Source: Scytonema sp. UIC 10036 (GTDB lineage: Bacteria > Cyanobacteriota > Cyanobacteriia > Cyanobacteriales > Nostocaceae). From it: DNA of 42,887 nt. Each line of letters begins with the position of its first letter. Within the stretch, counting starts at the first letter, position 1. The notes under the pieces are model-generated. The model was not told the DNA's origin. It did not search any database and saw only the letters and a program-made list of their open reading frames with translations. Shown here piece by piece: positions 8,781 to 16,268 of this stretch. The translations under genes and the position numbers were made by a program. The stretch is from NCBI RefSeq assembly GCF_009725235.1, contig NZ_WJFC01000109.1:1-42887 (forward strand), written 5' to 3'.

Positions 8781-10002
8781 AGTATTTTTGTATAGATAAA
8801 ATTGACCAAAAAAAGCGCCAACGTACCAACAAAACACTCAGTGTTACAACGCCCAGAAGCAACACTGCTAACTTATTCTCCCAACTTAACCGTAAAGCAC
8901 CTAAGTAATGAGAACCAATTGTCACAGCATGAAAAGTACTTAACAGTAAAGCAGGCAAACTTAATAAATGAATTAGTCTCCAAAACTTGCCCAGGAACTT
9001 TTGCAAGGAATCAAAACTAGTGAAGGCAGCAGGAGTCATCAAAACCAATGCTACAGAACCAGCCACCATTCCTAACTGATACTCTTGTGGTAGGAAAAAG
9101 AAGGCGGCGAAGTTCCATTGTAGTGAATGTTCCATCATGTGAGTTGTATGAGCTAATGACAGCACAAAAGCACCAACTCCCAAAGCACGACGGTAACGTA
9201 GAGGTTTTGCCCACAAACCGCTAATGGGGCGAGCAATCAGCGCCAGTACTAAAAACACCAACGCAATATGCCCACTGTAATCTACCATAGTATCACCAGT
9301 TCGCAAAAGTGTTAGTACACCTATAGTGAGAGTCACCCAACCACCCAAGCGAAATAGCTGACTGCGCCTATCTTTACCGATTAAGGCTGCAGATACGCCA
9401 ACACCCAGCATTGTGGGTAAAGTGCCTATGCCAAAAGCTAGCATTGTGGCTGCCCCCATCCACCCGTTACCAGTTTCAGCCGCTTTAATCTGGGCAGCAT
9501 AGAGGAATCCGCAGGGCATTAAACCCCATGTTATCCCCAAAAGTGCAGGTGTCCACCACTTAGTTTGTAGGGAAAGCTTGACCATTTCTGCACTCAGGCG
9601 GTTATGTAAATTGCCTTGCAAAAAAGGATGTAACACTGGAAGACTGGGCAAAAACTCTGGATTTATTTGTCTAATACCAAACCAAATCAGCAGAATACCG
9701 GTTATAGTAGCCATCCATTGGCGTAATTCACTACCAATTCCTGCTAAATGTCCGCTTTTGAGTAACACAGCACCTAGCGTACCAATTGCAGCACCAACCA
9801 GAGTATAACTTAACATTCGCCCCAAGTTTAACAATAGGTGAAACCGGAATTGCTCTTGCCAACCGGGTTGCCCAGATCTCGCACTTCCTGTTTCTGAATT
9901 ATGCGATAGAGAAAATGCCACTGAAAGAGGACCGCACATTCCAAAGCAGTGTCCAAAACTTCCAAGAAACCCCAGGGTTGTGATGAGCAACAAATGTAAC
10001 AT
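8755..10002 (-). CDS. TauE/SafE (UreH-like) membrane protein fused to ferric-reductase-like domain
   Basis: About 415 residues from the ATG at 10002; the reading frame extends upstream only to a TTG. The first half has the TauE/SafE/DsbD-like signature GFLGSFGHCFGMCGPL and a second paired motif LMPCGFLYAA with conserved Cys and Pro. The second half is a helical bundle with spaced histidines (LAHTTHMMEHS, then RLIHLLSLPALLLSTFHAV), in the style of ferric-reductase-like haem-binding domains. The family is annotated as sulfite exporter or urease accessory protein, but the HCFGMCGP subgroup is usually tied to metal or redox handling. It overlaps the downstream periplasmic-protein gene. Confidence 0.8.
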   Translation of the reverse strand: MLHLLLITTLGFLGSFGHCFGMCGPLSVAFSLSHNSETGSARSGQPGWQEQFRFHLLLNLGRMLSYTLVGAAIGTLGAVLLKSGHLAGIGSELRQWMATITGILLIWFGIRQINPEFLPSLPVLHPFLQGNLHNRLSAEMVKLSLQTKWWTPALLGITWGLMPCGFLYAAQIKAAETGNGWMGAATMLAFGIGTLPTMLGVGVSAALIGKDRRSQLFRLGGWVTLTIGVLTLLRTGDTMVDYSGHIALVFLVLALIARPISGLWAKPLRYRRALGVGAFVLSLAHTTHMMEHSLQWNFAAFFFLPQEYQLGMVAGSVALVLMTPAAFTSFDSLQKFLGKFWRLIHLLSLPALLLSTFHAVTIGSHYLGALRLSWENKLAVLLLGVVTLSVLLVRWRFFWSILSIQKYYVSSTKSR

Positions 10003-10331
10003 TAGAACTTTCAATAATTGAAGAAGGCTTGGCTTAGTACAACACAATTCTTACATAGCTGCCTCCTGTCTCCTGATTTGCCCGAAGGGCGATAAAATTT
10101 TTGGAGCATCGTATGTACTTTGACAACCATATGGGGAACTCTAGATGAAGTTGGTGCTTCTGTCAAAAGACAAAGTGTCAAACAAGAGTGGTGACAACGT
10201 CTGATGTCGGAAAATTAGGACACTCTCAGGCAGCTCGTTACTTTATTAGCTGGAGTGACGATAAGCCGGGTACGGCGGCGCTGCCATGCGAACGCTGTCC
10301 GGTGCAAAATAAACAAGAAAGGGTTTATTTA
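10003..10331. other. Spacer upstream of peptidase gene
   Basis: An open frame runs into the peptidase from 10188, but its first 48 codons (to 10331) look non-coding and precede the hydrophobic anchor. The segment 10268-10305 (GGCGGCGCTGCC and neighbours) looks like a piece of a dispersed cyanobacterial repeat. No RNA gene seen. Confidence 0.5.
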
Positions 10332-11492
10332 ATGAAAGCAAAGAAAAAATGGTTGTGGTTGTTGCTGTTGGCTTTGACAACAATGGTTTTTGTACTGGTT
10401 GCTAAAGGATTGTTTCCACAGCATCAGGAATCGGTTATTTATAGTATTAGAGTTGAGAATTCTATTCCTGTAAAGAAAGATGTGGTTAATAAGAACACGG
10501 GGAGCCCTCAAGTCACTGCCTCTTCTCCACATCCGTCTTTACAAGAAAAGGCAGATGGAGAACAGACAACCAGTACCCCACAAGTGTCTGGCGAGCAGCT
10601 GTTTTCTCATCTTCAAAAGTTAAATTTTATACGTCATACTCCCGTGGAGCGATCGCGAGCACGCTCTTACATCAGTTCGGAACTCAAGAAATTAGGTTGG
10701 CAACCCCAATTTGAGGAATTTACTGAAAAACAGTTAGATACAACTAGAGAAGGCATTAATATTTTTGCGGAAAGACCCGGTACAAGTAAAGAAGCAGGTT
10801 CTATCCTAGTAGCAGCACACTACGACACCGTTTTCTTCTCCCCTGGTGCTGATGATAATGCTAGTGGAGTTGCTGTTGTCCTGGAACTTGCACGACTCCT
10901 CGGTTCGCGCCCTACTGCCAAAACTCTACAGTTAGCTTTTTTTGATTTGGAGGAAGCAGGGCTTTTAGGTAGCAAAGCGTATGTCAAAAATAAAGCTCAC
11001 TTAGAAAATCTAGAGGGCGTTATTGTAATGGATATGGTGGGTTATGCTTGCCATACTTCCGGATGTCAGAAGTACCCATCGGGTTTGCCTGTGACGACTA
11101 CCAGCGACAAAGGTGATTTTGTAGCAGTCGTTGGCGATGCCGAACACTTGCCAATTCTCAATGCTTTTCACCAAGCAAATGTTTCCCAAACTGCATTCAA
11201 TAAGGAAGCCCAAAAGGTAAAGGGTGAAATCACTTCTTCTCCTACATTGCCATCCGTACTGACTCTGCCAGTACCTCTCAAAGGTTTGCTCACACCCGAT
11301 GTATTGCGTAGCGATCATGCGCCGTTTTGGTATCAAGGCATTGGTGCTGTTTTGGTGACGGATACAGCTAATTTACGTACTCCTCACTATCATAAACCCA
11401 CTGATGTCCCAGCGACTCTTGACCGTGAGTTTTTTACGGGAACAGCACAACTTGTTGTGAATGCGGCAAGTAAGTTGTTGGAACGTGGTTAA
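10332..11492 (+). CDS. M28 family zinc aminopeptidase-like, membrane-anchored
   Basis: 386 residues from the ATG at 10332, chosen because it opens with a basic start and hydrophobic segment (KKWLWLLLLALTTMVFVLVA), a signal anchor that exports the domain. An upstream ATG in frame at 10188 would bury this anchor. The catalytic domain shows the M28 zinc ligands: AHYDT (His, Asp), GADDNASG (bridging Asp), FDLEEAGLLGS (catalytic Glu pair), MDMVGY (Asp) and the late HYHKPTD (His). A Ser/Pro/Thr-rich linker joins anchor and enzyme. Substrate unknown; members cut N-terminal residues from peptides. It stands alone. Confidence 0.88.
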   Translation: MKAKKKWLWLLLLALTTMVFVLVAKGLFPQHQESVIYSIRVENSIPVKKDVVNKNTGSPQVTASSPHPSLQEKADGEQTTSTPQVSGEQLFSHLQKLNFIRHTPVERSRARSYISSELKKLGWQPQFEEFTEKQLDTTREGINIFAERPGTSKEAGSILVAAHYDTVFFSPGADDNASGVAVVLELARLLGSRPTAKTLQLAFFDLEEAGLLGSKAYVKNKAHLENLEGVIVMDMVGYACHTSGCQKYPSGLPVTTTSDKGDFVAVVGDAEHLPILNAFHQANVSQTAFNKEAQKVKGEITSSPTLPSVLTLPVPLKGLLTPDVLRSDHAPFWYQGIGAVLVTDTANLRTPHYHKPTDVPATLDREFFTGTAQLVVNAASKLLERG

Positions 11493-11507
11493 TGCACTGC
11501 CCCCACT

Positions 11508-11536
11508 CTCGTTCCCAGGCTCCGCCTGGGAACGAG
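11508..11536. repeat. Dispersed palindrome GTTCCCAGGC...GCCTGGGAAC
   Basis: A 29-bp near-perfect palindrome just after the peptidase stop and before the convergent zinc-ribbon gene. Related units occur at 29515-29541, 35873-35900 and 36034-36060. It could fold as a terminator hairpin between the convergent genes. Confidence 0.8.
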
Positions 11537-11542
11537 ATGAGA

Positions 11543-11947
11543 CTAGGTATCATAATTTTTTGCCATTAGCTCCATCGCTTGCAGGCAATGACAAGCGATG
11601 GCATTTTGTGGGTCAAACTTGAGTGCTTGTTGCCAAGATGAGCTCGCTTCTCGAAATTCTCCTTGCAATGCTGATAATTTACCCGCCAAGGCATGAAAGT
11701 CTGCATTGCCGTAATACAAAGCTAGAGCTCGATCGTTATGCGCTGCGGCTTCTGGATAAAGCCTTTGTGCCAATAAATGTACTGCTTGTTTGTGATACCA
11801 GATGGCTTGGTCGTGCAGACGGACCAAGTCAGACAAATCCGCTTTACAGCGTCTGCAACTTGGGGAGGAAGAAGCAGTGCTAAATAAGGGAGATTCTATG
11901 CTTCCCTTTGGTGGACGATAAACTGCACCACAGACAGGACATTTCAT
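11543..11947 (-). CDS. Zinc-ribbon plus TPR small protein
   Basis: 134 residues from the ATG at 11947, chosen because AGGTGA lies six bases upstream; a GTG nine bases earlier is the alternative. The N-terminus has two Cys pairs, CPVCG and CRRCKAD, that would bind one zinc. Two to three tetratricopeptide-like helical repeats follow (AIWYHKQAVHLLAQRLYPEA; FREASSSWQQALKFDPQNA). This suggests a small scaffold or adaptor. The specific partner is unknown. The IS200/IS605-type element begins immediately upstream. Confidence 0.75.
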   Translation of the reverse strand: MKCPVCGAVYRPPKGSIESPLFSTASSSPSCRRCKADLSDLVRLHDQAIWYHKQAVHLLAQRLYPEAAAHNDRALALYYGNADFHALAGKLSALQGEFREASSSWQQALKFDPQNAIACHCLQAMELMAKNYDT

Positions 11948-12044
11948 ATTTCTCACCTAAAAACCTCTGGGAGAGGGGAAGCCGCGTAACTTTAGTTCGC
12001 GGAGGAACCTCGACACGACCCGATTTATCGGGCGTGAAAAAATC

Positions 12045-12945
12045 CTAAAATGCATAACTGTAGCCATCTTTTGAGTGAACAAGTTCGCAGTATTTGTGTG
12101 AGATGCCTTGAACCAGTCCATTGTTGGTCGAGATGTTGAAGTTCCCAGTAGCACGAGTTGCGATTCTACCAACATATCGACCAATCTTTTTGCCATTGGT
12201 GACAACCGCTTTGACAATATCGCCAGTTTGAAAACCAAAGTGGAACTTGGTTCTGGAGCGATGACGAGTCGGGAAACCGTATTTATCGGTGCCGCACATC
12301 TGCCTCGTGCCGTGACCGTTCGCTGTGATTAGTAAAGGTCTAACCCCTTTGGTGTTCAATGTTGGAGTGGACTGACCAACACAGGCAGCGTCAATAAGCG
12401 TGAGTTTTTGGCAAACCTTGTTGGGTTTCTTGATACGTTGCCCATTCAAATGAGTTTGTGACAGTGCAGTTTTTTGAGTAGAAAATGTAATGAACGCTCC
12501 GCCAGCATTTTCAGCTTTGCGTTGCAATTCAGATTGTACAAAACAAGAGTGACTTGGCGGCTATTGCTTTACCATAACGTTTCTGCCAAGCCTTTACAGA
12601 TACTTTTTCAGCTTTAATTACATTGCCATGTCTTAGGATTTCATTGACAACCGCACGATTTTTAGACTTGGCGTAAGCTTGAAGGTCGTAATCGGAATAC
12701 CTATAAGCTTGACGTGCCGCACTAAAAGCATCTGTTCGTTCTTTTTTGTTAGCTCTTGGTATTTTCTTTGCGGTTTTAAATAACTCGGAATTACGTACTA
12801 ACTCCATTCTGACTATCGCTTCATTCAGACAAGCATTATAGAGTTGCCTAGAAGCTTCAAATTTAGACAACAACTCTTTTTCTTGAGTGCTGTCTACTAT
12901 CAATGGAATCTCTGTAATGAATGATGGAACCTTTTTCCGAGCCAT
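12045..12945 (-). pseudogene. TnpB-IscB chimeric nuclease, frameshifted and internally deleted
   Basis: Reading starts at the ATG at 12945 behind a perfect AGGAGGTGAT site. The first part is TnpB: the N-terminal MARKKVPSF start, then NRAVVNEILRHGNVIKAEKV and KAWQKRYGKAIAAKS. The long middle of TnpB is missing, with a join in the YDLQAYAKSKNRAV area. An extra T in a T4 run (12540-12543) shifts the frame; on the other side it continues RKAENAGGAFITFSTQKTAL, SQTHLNGQRIKK. The rest is IscB-like: QQGLPKTHA (about 12399-12424) and, after a second one-base shift near 12395, IDAACVG, then GFQTGDIVKAVV and GISHKYC, ending at 12045. Not functional as it stands. Confidence 0.75.
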
Positions 12946-12950
12946 TTACA

Positions 12951-12960
12951 ATCACCTCCT
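12951..12960 (-). promoter_or_regulatory. Strong ribosome site of the nuclease relic
   Basis: The minus strand reads AGGAGGTGAT, five bases before the ATG at 12945. It fixes the start of the broken gene. Confidence 0.85.
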
Positions 12961-12971
12961 TGTACTGTTAA

Positions 12972-12983
12972 ACTCTATAGAGT
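12972..12983. promoter_or_regulatory. Perfect palindrome ACTCTATAGAGT in divergent promoter
   Basis: A 12-bp perfect palindrome sits midway between the divergent nuclease relic and the small plus-strand gene. It overlaps AT-rich promoter-like sequence. It is a natural candidate operator for the small protein, which looks like a ribbon-helix-helix DNA binder; this is inference. Confidence 0.5.
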
Positions 12984-12990
12984 ATAACTA

Positions 12991-13188
12991 ATGGTTCTAG
13001 ATATGTCAACAGGTAAAGGCATAAAAAGAGTAAAAAATAAACCAGTTCTATATGAAGGATTGAAAAAGATGCGTGGCGTTTATTTGACTGATTTATCTTG
13101 GAGCTTAGTTCAAGAAACATCAGCTAAAAGTGGGATAAGTTGTAGTGAATACCTTGAGCAATTGATAAGAAAATGTCACGCCCGATAA
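12991..13188 (+). CDS. Small ribbon-helix-helix-like protein of the IS element
   Basis: 65 residues from the ATG at 12991. The segment RGVYLTDLSWSLVQETSAKSG followed by SCSEYLEQLI has the strand-helix-turn-helix pattern of short ribbon-helix-helix proteins; such genes often lie divergent from tnpB in cyanobacterial IS elements. It could repress the shared promoter. The last codons run into the terminal hairpin of the element, as its stop codon is inside CCCGATAAATCGGG. Unlike the nuclease, this gene is intact. Confidence 0.6.
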   Translation: MVLDMSTGKGIKRVKNKPVLYEGLKKMRGVYLTDLSWSLVQETSAKSGISCSEYLEQLIRKCHAR

Positions 13189-13228
13189 ATCGGGTCGGGT
13201 CGCGTTTCCGCCCCGATATAAATAACAT

Positions 13229-13263
13229 ACGAATCTCAATTCATTTAATTTCTTGAGATTCGT
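13229..13263 (-). terminator. Hairpin downstream of the Hsp70 gene
   Basis: ACGAATCTCAA and TTGAGATTCGT pair across a 13-bp loop. Flanking CCCCGA and TCGGGG (about 13211-13269) extend the stem imperfectly. It lies 30-60 bp past the minus-strand Hsp70 stop. There is no clear T-run, so it may be a processing or stability hairpin rather than a classic terminator. Confidence 0.6.
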
Positions 13264-13292
13264 ATTTCGGGGCTACCACGCTCCCTCGTATT

Positions 13293-15035
13293 TTAGGTGT
13301 AGTAAAGAAAATCTTCTAGTTCTTCTTGTAACTGGGGTAATTCTGCACTATCGTTAGAGATCGCGTTTTTAATCTGGTCTAATAAATCTTGTAATTCCTC
13401 TGCTTGTTCTGCATCTACGGTAAGAAGTGCTTGTTGAGCACGCTCTAAAAGTGCTGCTAATTCTGGTGAGATTTCTACGGGATCGCTGATATCTTCTGAG
13501 GAAACTTCAACTGTTTCATCACTTTCAAATAATGCCTCTAAATCTGCCCTTGCTTGCTTTAATTCATGGCTAGAAAGTTTTTGTATACCAGCATTATTGA
13601 CTACTAATGTCCCTTGTTGCCCTTTATCTTTCTCGGTGGTGGTAACAGTGAGAATACCGTTGAGATCGAAGTCAAAGTGAACTTCGATTTGAATGCTTCC
13701 TGCTGGTTTGGATGGTAAGTTTTCTACTTTAAAGGAACCGAGAGGAACATTTTCCTCAGCCACCGCATTTTCACCCTGAAAAACTTCAATTTCTACTGCT
13801 TCTTGTTCGTCAAACACAGTGGAATAAACATGAGAGCGAGAAACGGGAACAACGCTGTTGCGAGGAATGATGACACTAAAAAACCCAGGCATAATACCCA
13901 TTGGTGTAGGTACAGCCACAGCAATACCCAAAGAATGGGGAATGACATCTACAAGAATGGCATCCACAGATTCCCCTGTCCTTACCCCAGCTTGCAAAGC
14001 GGCTCCTAACGCCACGCAAAGGTCTGGTTGAATACCATCAGTGGGAGTTTGCCCCAAATGCTCTTGTATCATTTGTTGCACTATAGGAATGCGTGTGGAA
14101 CCACCAACGAGAATAATGCGATCGATGTCTTTTGGTTCCAAGTTCGCATCTGTGAGAGCGCGGTCAATAGCCTCTAAGGTTTCTTCTAATAGTGGGCGAA
14201 TCAATTTTTCAAAATCTGTTCGCGCTACTTCTATCTCTAGATGTAGTGGAGTTTTGCCTTTACTACCTAAAAAAGCCTCTCGAACTGTGGCAAAAGCATG
14301 GGAACTCAAGTCAATTTTTAACTGCTCTGCTGCTCGCAAAAGACGTGCCTGGGTGGCAGCATCATCTGGCACATGCACACCATGCTGTTTGCGGAATAAA
14401 TTTGCTAGATAGAGTTGCAAAAGCCTGTCAAAATCGTCTCCACCCAAGCGGTTATTACCATGACTGGCTAGTACTTCTGTGACTTCGCCAGTAATTTCCA
14501 CAACAGACACGTCAAAAGTACCGCCTCCTAAGTCATAAACGACAACCCGTTCTGTCTCTTCGGAGCGCAAATCATAAGCTAAAGCCGCCGCCGTTGGTTC
14601 GTTGATAATTTGCAGTACCTCCAAACCAGCTATCTCGCCTGCTGTTTTAGTTGCTTGCCGTTGAGCGTCTGTAAAGTAGGCTGGAACTGTAATCACTGCT
14701 TGGGTAATTGTTTCTCCCAAAGCATTCTCAGCCCGTTGTTTCAAGGCGCGGAGAATAATAGCAGAAACTTCATGAGGTAAGTATTCTTTATCTCCTAAAG
14801 TGGTTTTGTGGTCAGTTCCCATCCACCGCTTAATTGACTTCACGGTGCGTTCGGGTGCTGCTGCATACTGACGGAGTGCTTCACGTCCTACTAGTAGTTT
14901 TCCCGTATCGCTAAATCCCACACAGGAAGGTAAAATTAGGTCGCCATCTTCTCCTGGCAATACCCGCACCTGTCCGTTTTCGACAACTGCCACTTCGGAA
15001 TTTGTTGTGCCTAAATCAATACCAACTGCTTTCAT
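13293..15035 (-). CDS. Hsp70 (DnaK-like) chaperone, short form
   Basis: 580 residues from the ATG at 15035; an in-frame TTG three codons upstream is less likely. The ATPase domain shows IDLGTTNSEVAVV, VITVPAYFTDAQRQAT, INEPTAAALAYDL, VYDLGGGTFDVS and ILVGGSTRIPIVQQ. The substrate-binding domain follows the linker region around residue 380. It is shorter than standard DnaK (about 640), with an abbreviated lid ending LEDFLYYT and no EEVD-like tail. It is the last gene of a four-gene operon with a GrpE-like, a J-like and a TPR protein. A dedicated chaperone machine separate from the main DnaK is likely; the client is unknown. Confidence 0.92.
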   Translation of the reverse strand: MKAVGIDLGTTNSEVAVVENGQVRVLPGEDGDLILPSCVGFSDTGKLLVGREALRQYAAAPERTVKSIKRWMGTDHKTTLGDKEYLPHEVSAIILRALKQRAENALGETITQAVITVPAYFTDAQRQATKTAGEIAGLEVLQIINEPTAAALAYDLRSEETERVVVYDLGGGTFDVSVVEITGEVTEVLASHGNNRLGGDDFDRLLQLYLANLFRKQHGVHVPDDAATQARLLRAAEQLKIDLSSHAFATVREAFLGSKGKTPLHLEIEVARTDFEKLIRPLLEETLEAIDRALTDANLEPKDIDRIILVGGSTRIPIVQQMIQEHLGQTPTDGIQPDLCVALGAALQAGVRTGESVDAILVDVIPHSLGIAVAVPTPMGIMPGFFSVIIPRNSVVPVSRSHVYSTVFDEQEAVEIEVFQGENAVAEENVPLGSFKVENLPSKPAGSIQIEVHFDFDLNGILTVTTTEKDKGQQGTLVVNNAGIQKLSSHELKQARADLEALFESDETVEVSSEDISDPVEISPELAALLERAQQALLTVDAEQAEELQDLLDQIKNAISNDSAELPQLQEELEDFLYYT

Positions 15036-15085
15036 AAAATTCAAAATTTCTAAGTTAACTGTGTTAATTTCTCCAGTCCCCAGTC

Positions 15086-15853
15086 CTAATCACCAGTTCC
15101 CCGTACCGCCACAATCACCTGTGCTTCCCTAAGCACGCGTTCGCCCCATAAATAACCCCGTACTACTTCCTTAATCACAGTATTTTCTGTAACGTCTGTT
15201 TTTAACTCACGTCCCACAGCATACATTGTCTGGGAGTCAAATGGTTTGTCCCGAGCAGCAATGGGAACAACACGCCTTTGTCTCAACACCTCTAAAAGCG
15301 ATCGCCTAACTAACTCCACACCCTGTTGATTGCTGCTTAAAATTTCACTTAAGGATTCCGACATTTGTGATTTTTCAGACACCGTAGATTGAGGCTCTTT
15401 ACCAGCAAACCACTCTTTTAGCTTTTTCCAAAAGCTTTTTTGTGCCTCTGGGGCTGGAATGGAAGTAGCAGATAACACTTTTAATTCTTCTTGCCAGTAA
15501 GTACAAGCCCGATCTAAAGCATCCAGGATACCCAGCAAATCTTTTAGTAGTTTCTCTTGCTGTTGCTCGAATTGTCCCAATGCCTGTTTTTGGGTTTCTT
15601 CCAGACGTATTTGCAGCTGTTCTCGATCTGCGCGAGTTACTTCCAATGCTTGCTCCAGAGCATCTTGAGTTGAACGCAGTAATTTCCCCTGTTGTTTGAG
15701 TTCATGGCGTAGGGCAGTCCATTCTGCCACCATTTGATAGGGATCGAAAGAATTAGCAGATTCTGGTGGTTCACCCAAATACTCAGGAGATGATTGTTCT
15801 GATTGTAAATAATCTAAAAATTTGGCAAATAAAACTTCTTTATCATTAGTCAT
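15086..15853 (-). CDS. GrpE-like nucleotide exchange factor, enlarged
   Basis: 255 residues, longer than typical GrpE (about 200). A long coiled coil (around 55-120, with LEQALEVTRADREQLQIRLE) precedes a helical region with LLGILDALDRA. A Lys/Ser-rich insertion (KEWFAGKEPQSTVSEKSQ) interrupts the usual order before the C-terminal beta domain RRVVPIAARDKPFDSQTMYAVG and VVRGYLWGERVLREAQVIV. GrpE releases ADP from Hsp70. It lies 50 bp upstream of the Hsp70 start on the same strand, so the two are very probably a matched pair. Confidence 0.85.
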   Translation of the reverse strand: MTNDKEVLFAKFLDYLQSEQSSPEYLGEPPESANSFDPYQMVAEWTALRHELKQQGKLLRSTQDALEQALEVTRADREQLQIRLEETQKQALGQFEQQQEKLLKDLLGILDALDRACTYWQEELKVLSATSIPAPEAQKSFWKKLKEWFAGKEPQSTVSEKSQMSESLSEILSSNQQGVELVRRSLLEVLRQRRVVPIAARDKPFDSQTMYAVGRELKTDVTENTVIKEVVRGYLWGERVLREAQVIVAVRGTGD

Positions 15854-15917
15854 TTGTTATTTGTCAATAGTTAGCGGGTCTTAGAAAAATCAATAACTCA
15901 CCACTATGAATTATAGT

Positions 15918-16214
15918 TTAAAATGTGGCACGAATTAAATCATCTAGATTAACTTCTAGTTGAGCGATCGCTTTTTCTTCCACCTGTTTTAATATTTCTG
16001 GGTTCAGTTCTGCTTCTAGGGGACGAATGTTCAATAAATCATCTCTTTGAGTTGTCTCGCCTTTGCGAAGTGCTTCGTAAGCTTCTCGAATTGCCTTAAA
16101 CTCTTTTGGATGAGTGTGAGCAGGAAATTCCCGCAACTTAGCATGATATGCTGCTTTAATTTGGGCGGGAGTAGCTCCTGGAGAAATTCCTAATTGTTCG
16201 TAGTGGGAAGTCAA
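15918..16214 (-). CDS. J-domain-like protein lacking the HPD motif
   Basis: 98 residues from a TTG at 16214, preceded by GGAG ten bases upstream; no ATG fits. Residues 4-50 are a J domain, HYEQLGISPGATPAQIKAAY then FKAIREAYEAL. The loop between helices 2 and 3 is short and reads FPAHTHPKEF, so the HPD needed to stimulate classical Hsp70 is absent. The C-terminal half is a helical tail without zinc fingers. Its place between TPR and GrpE-like genes says it belongs to the Hsp70 machine, but how it would work without HPD is not clear. It may act as a scaffold or use a different contact. Confidence 0.8.
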   Translation of the reverse strand: MTSHYEQLGISPGATPAQIKAAYHAKLREFPAHTHPKEFKAIREAYEALRKGETTQRDDLLNIRPLEAELNPEILKQVEEKAIAQLEVNLDDLIRATF

Positions 16215-16268
16215 GTCGCGAGTGCTCCAATTCGTAATTCGTAGTTCTTTAAAAAACTTCTATTTCTT

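Larger units (their letters stand above)
12016..13197. mobile_element. Decayed IS200/IS605-type element
   Basis: The element is bounded by a 22-bp inverted pair, 12016-12037 and 13176-13197, each containing the hairpin CCCGATTTATCGGG (or its complement). A further imperfect palindrome lies at about 11981-12001, so the true left end may be a little outside. It carries a broken TnpB/IscB-type nuclease gene on the minus strand and a small divergent gene on the plus strand. No TnpA transposase is present, so it could only move in trans, and the broken nuclease suggests a relic. No target duplication can be demonstrated by eye. Confidence 0.75.

Noticed and set aside
10188..10331. N-terminal extension of the M28 peptidase
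   Set aside because: It precedes the signal anchor, has no ribosome site advantage and contains repeat-like DNA.
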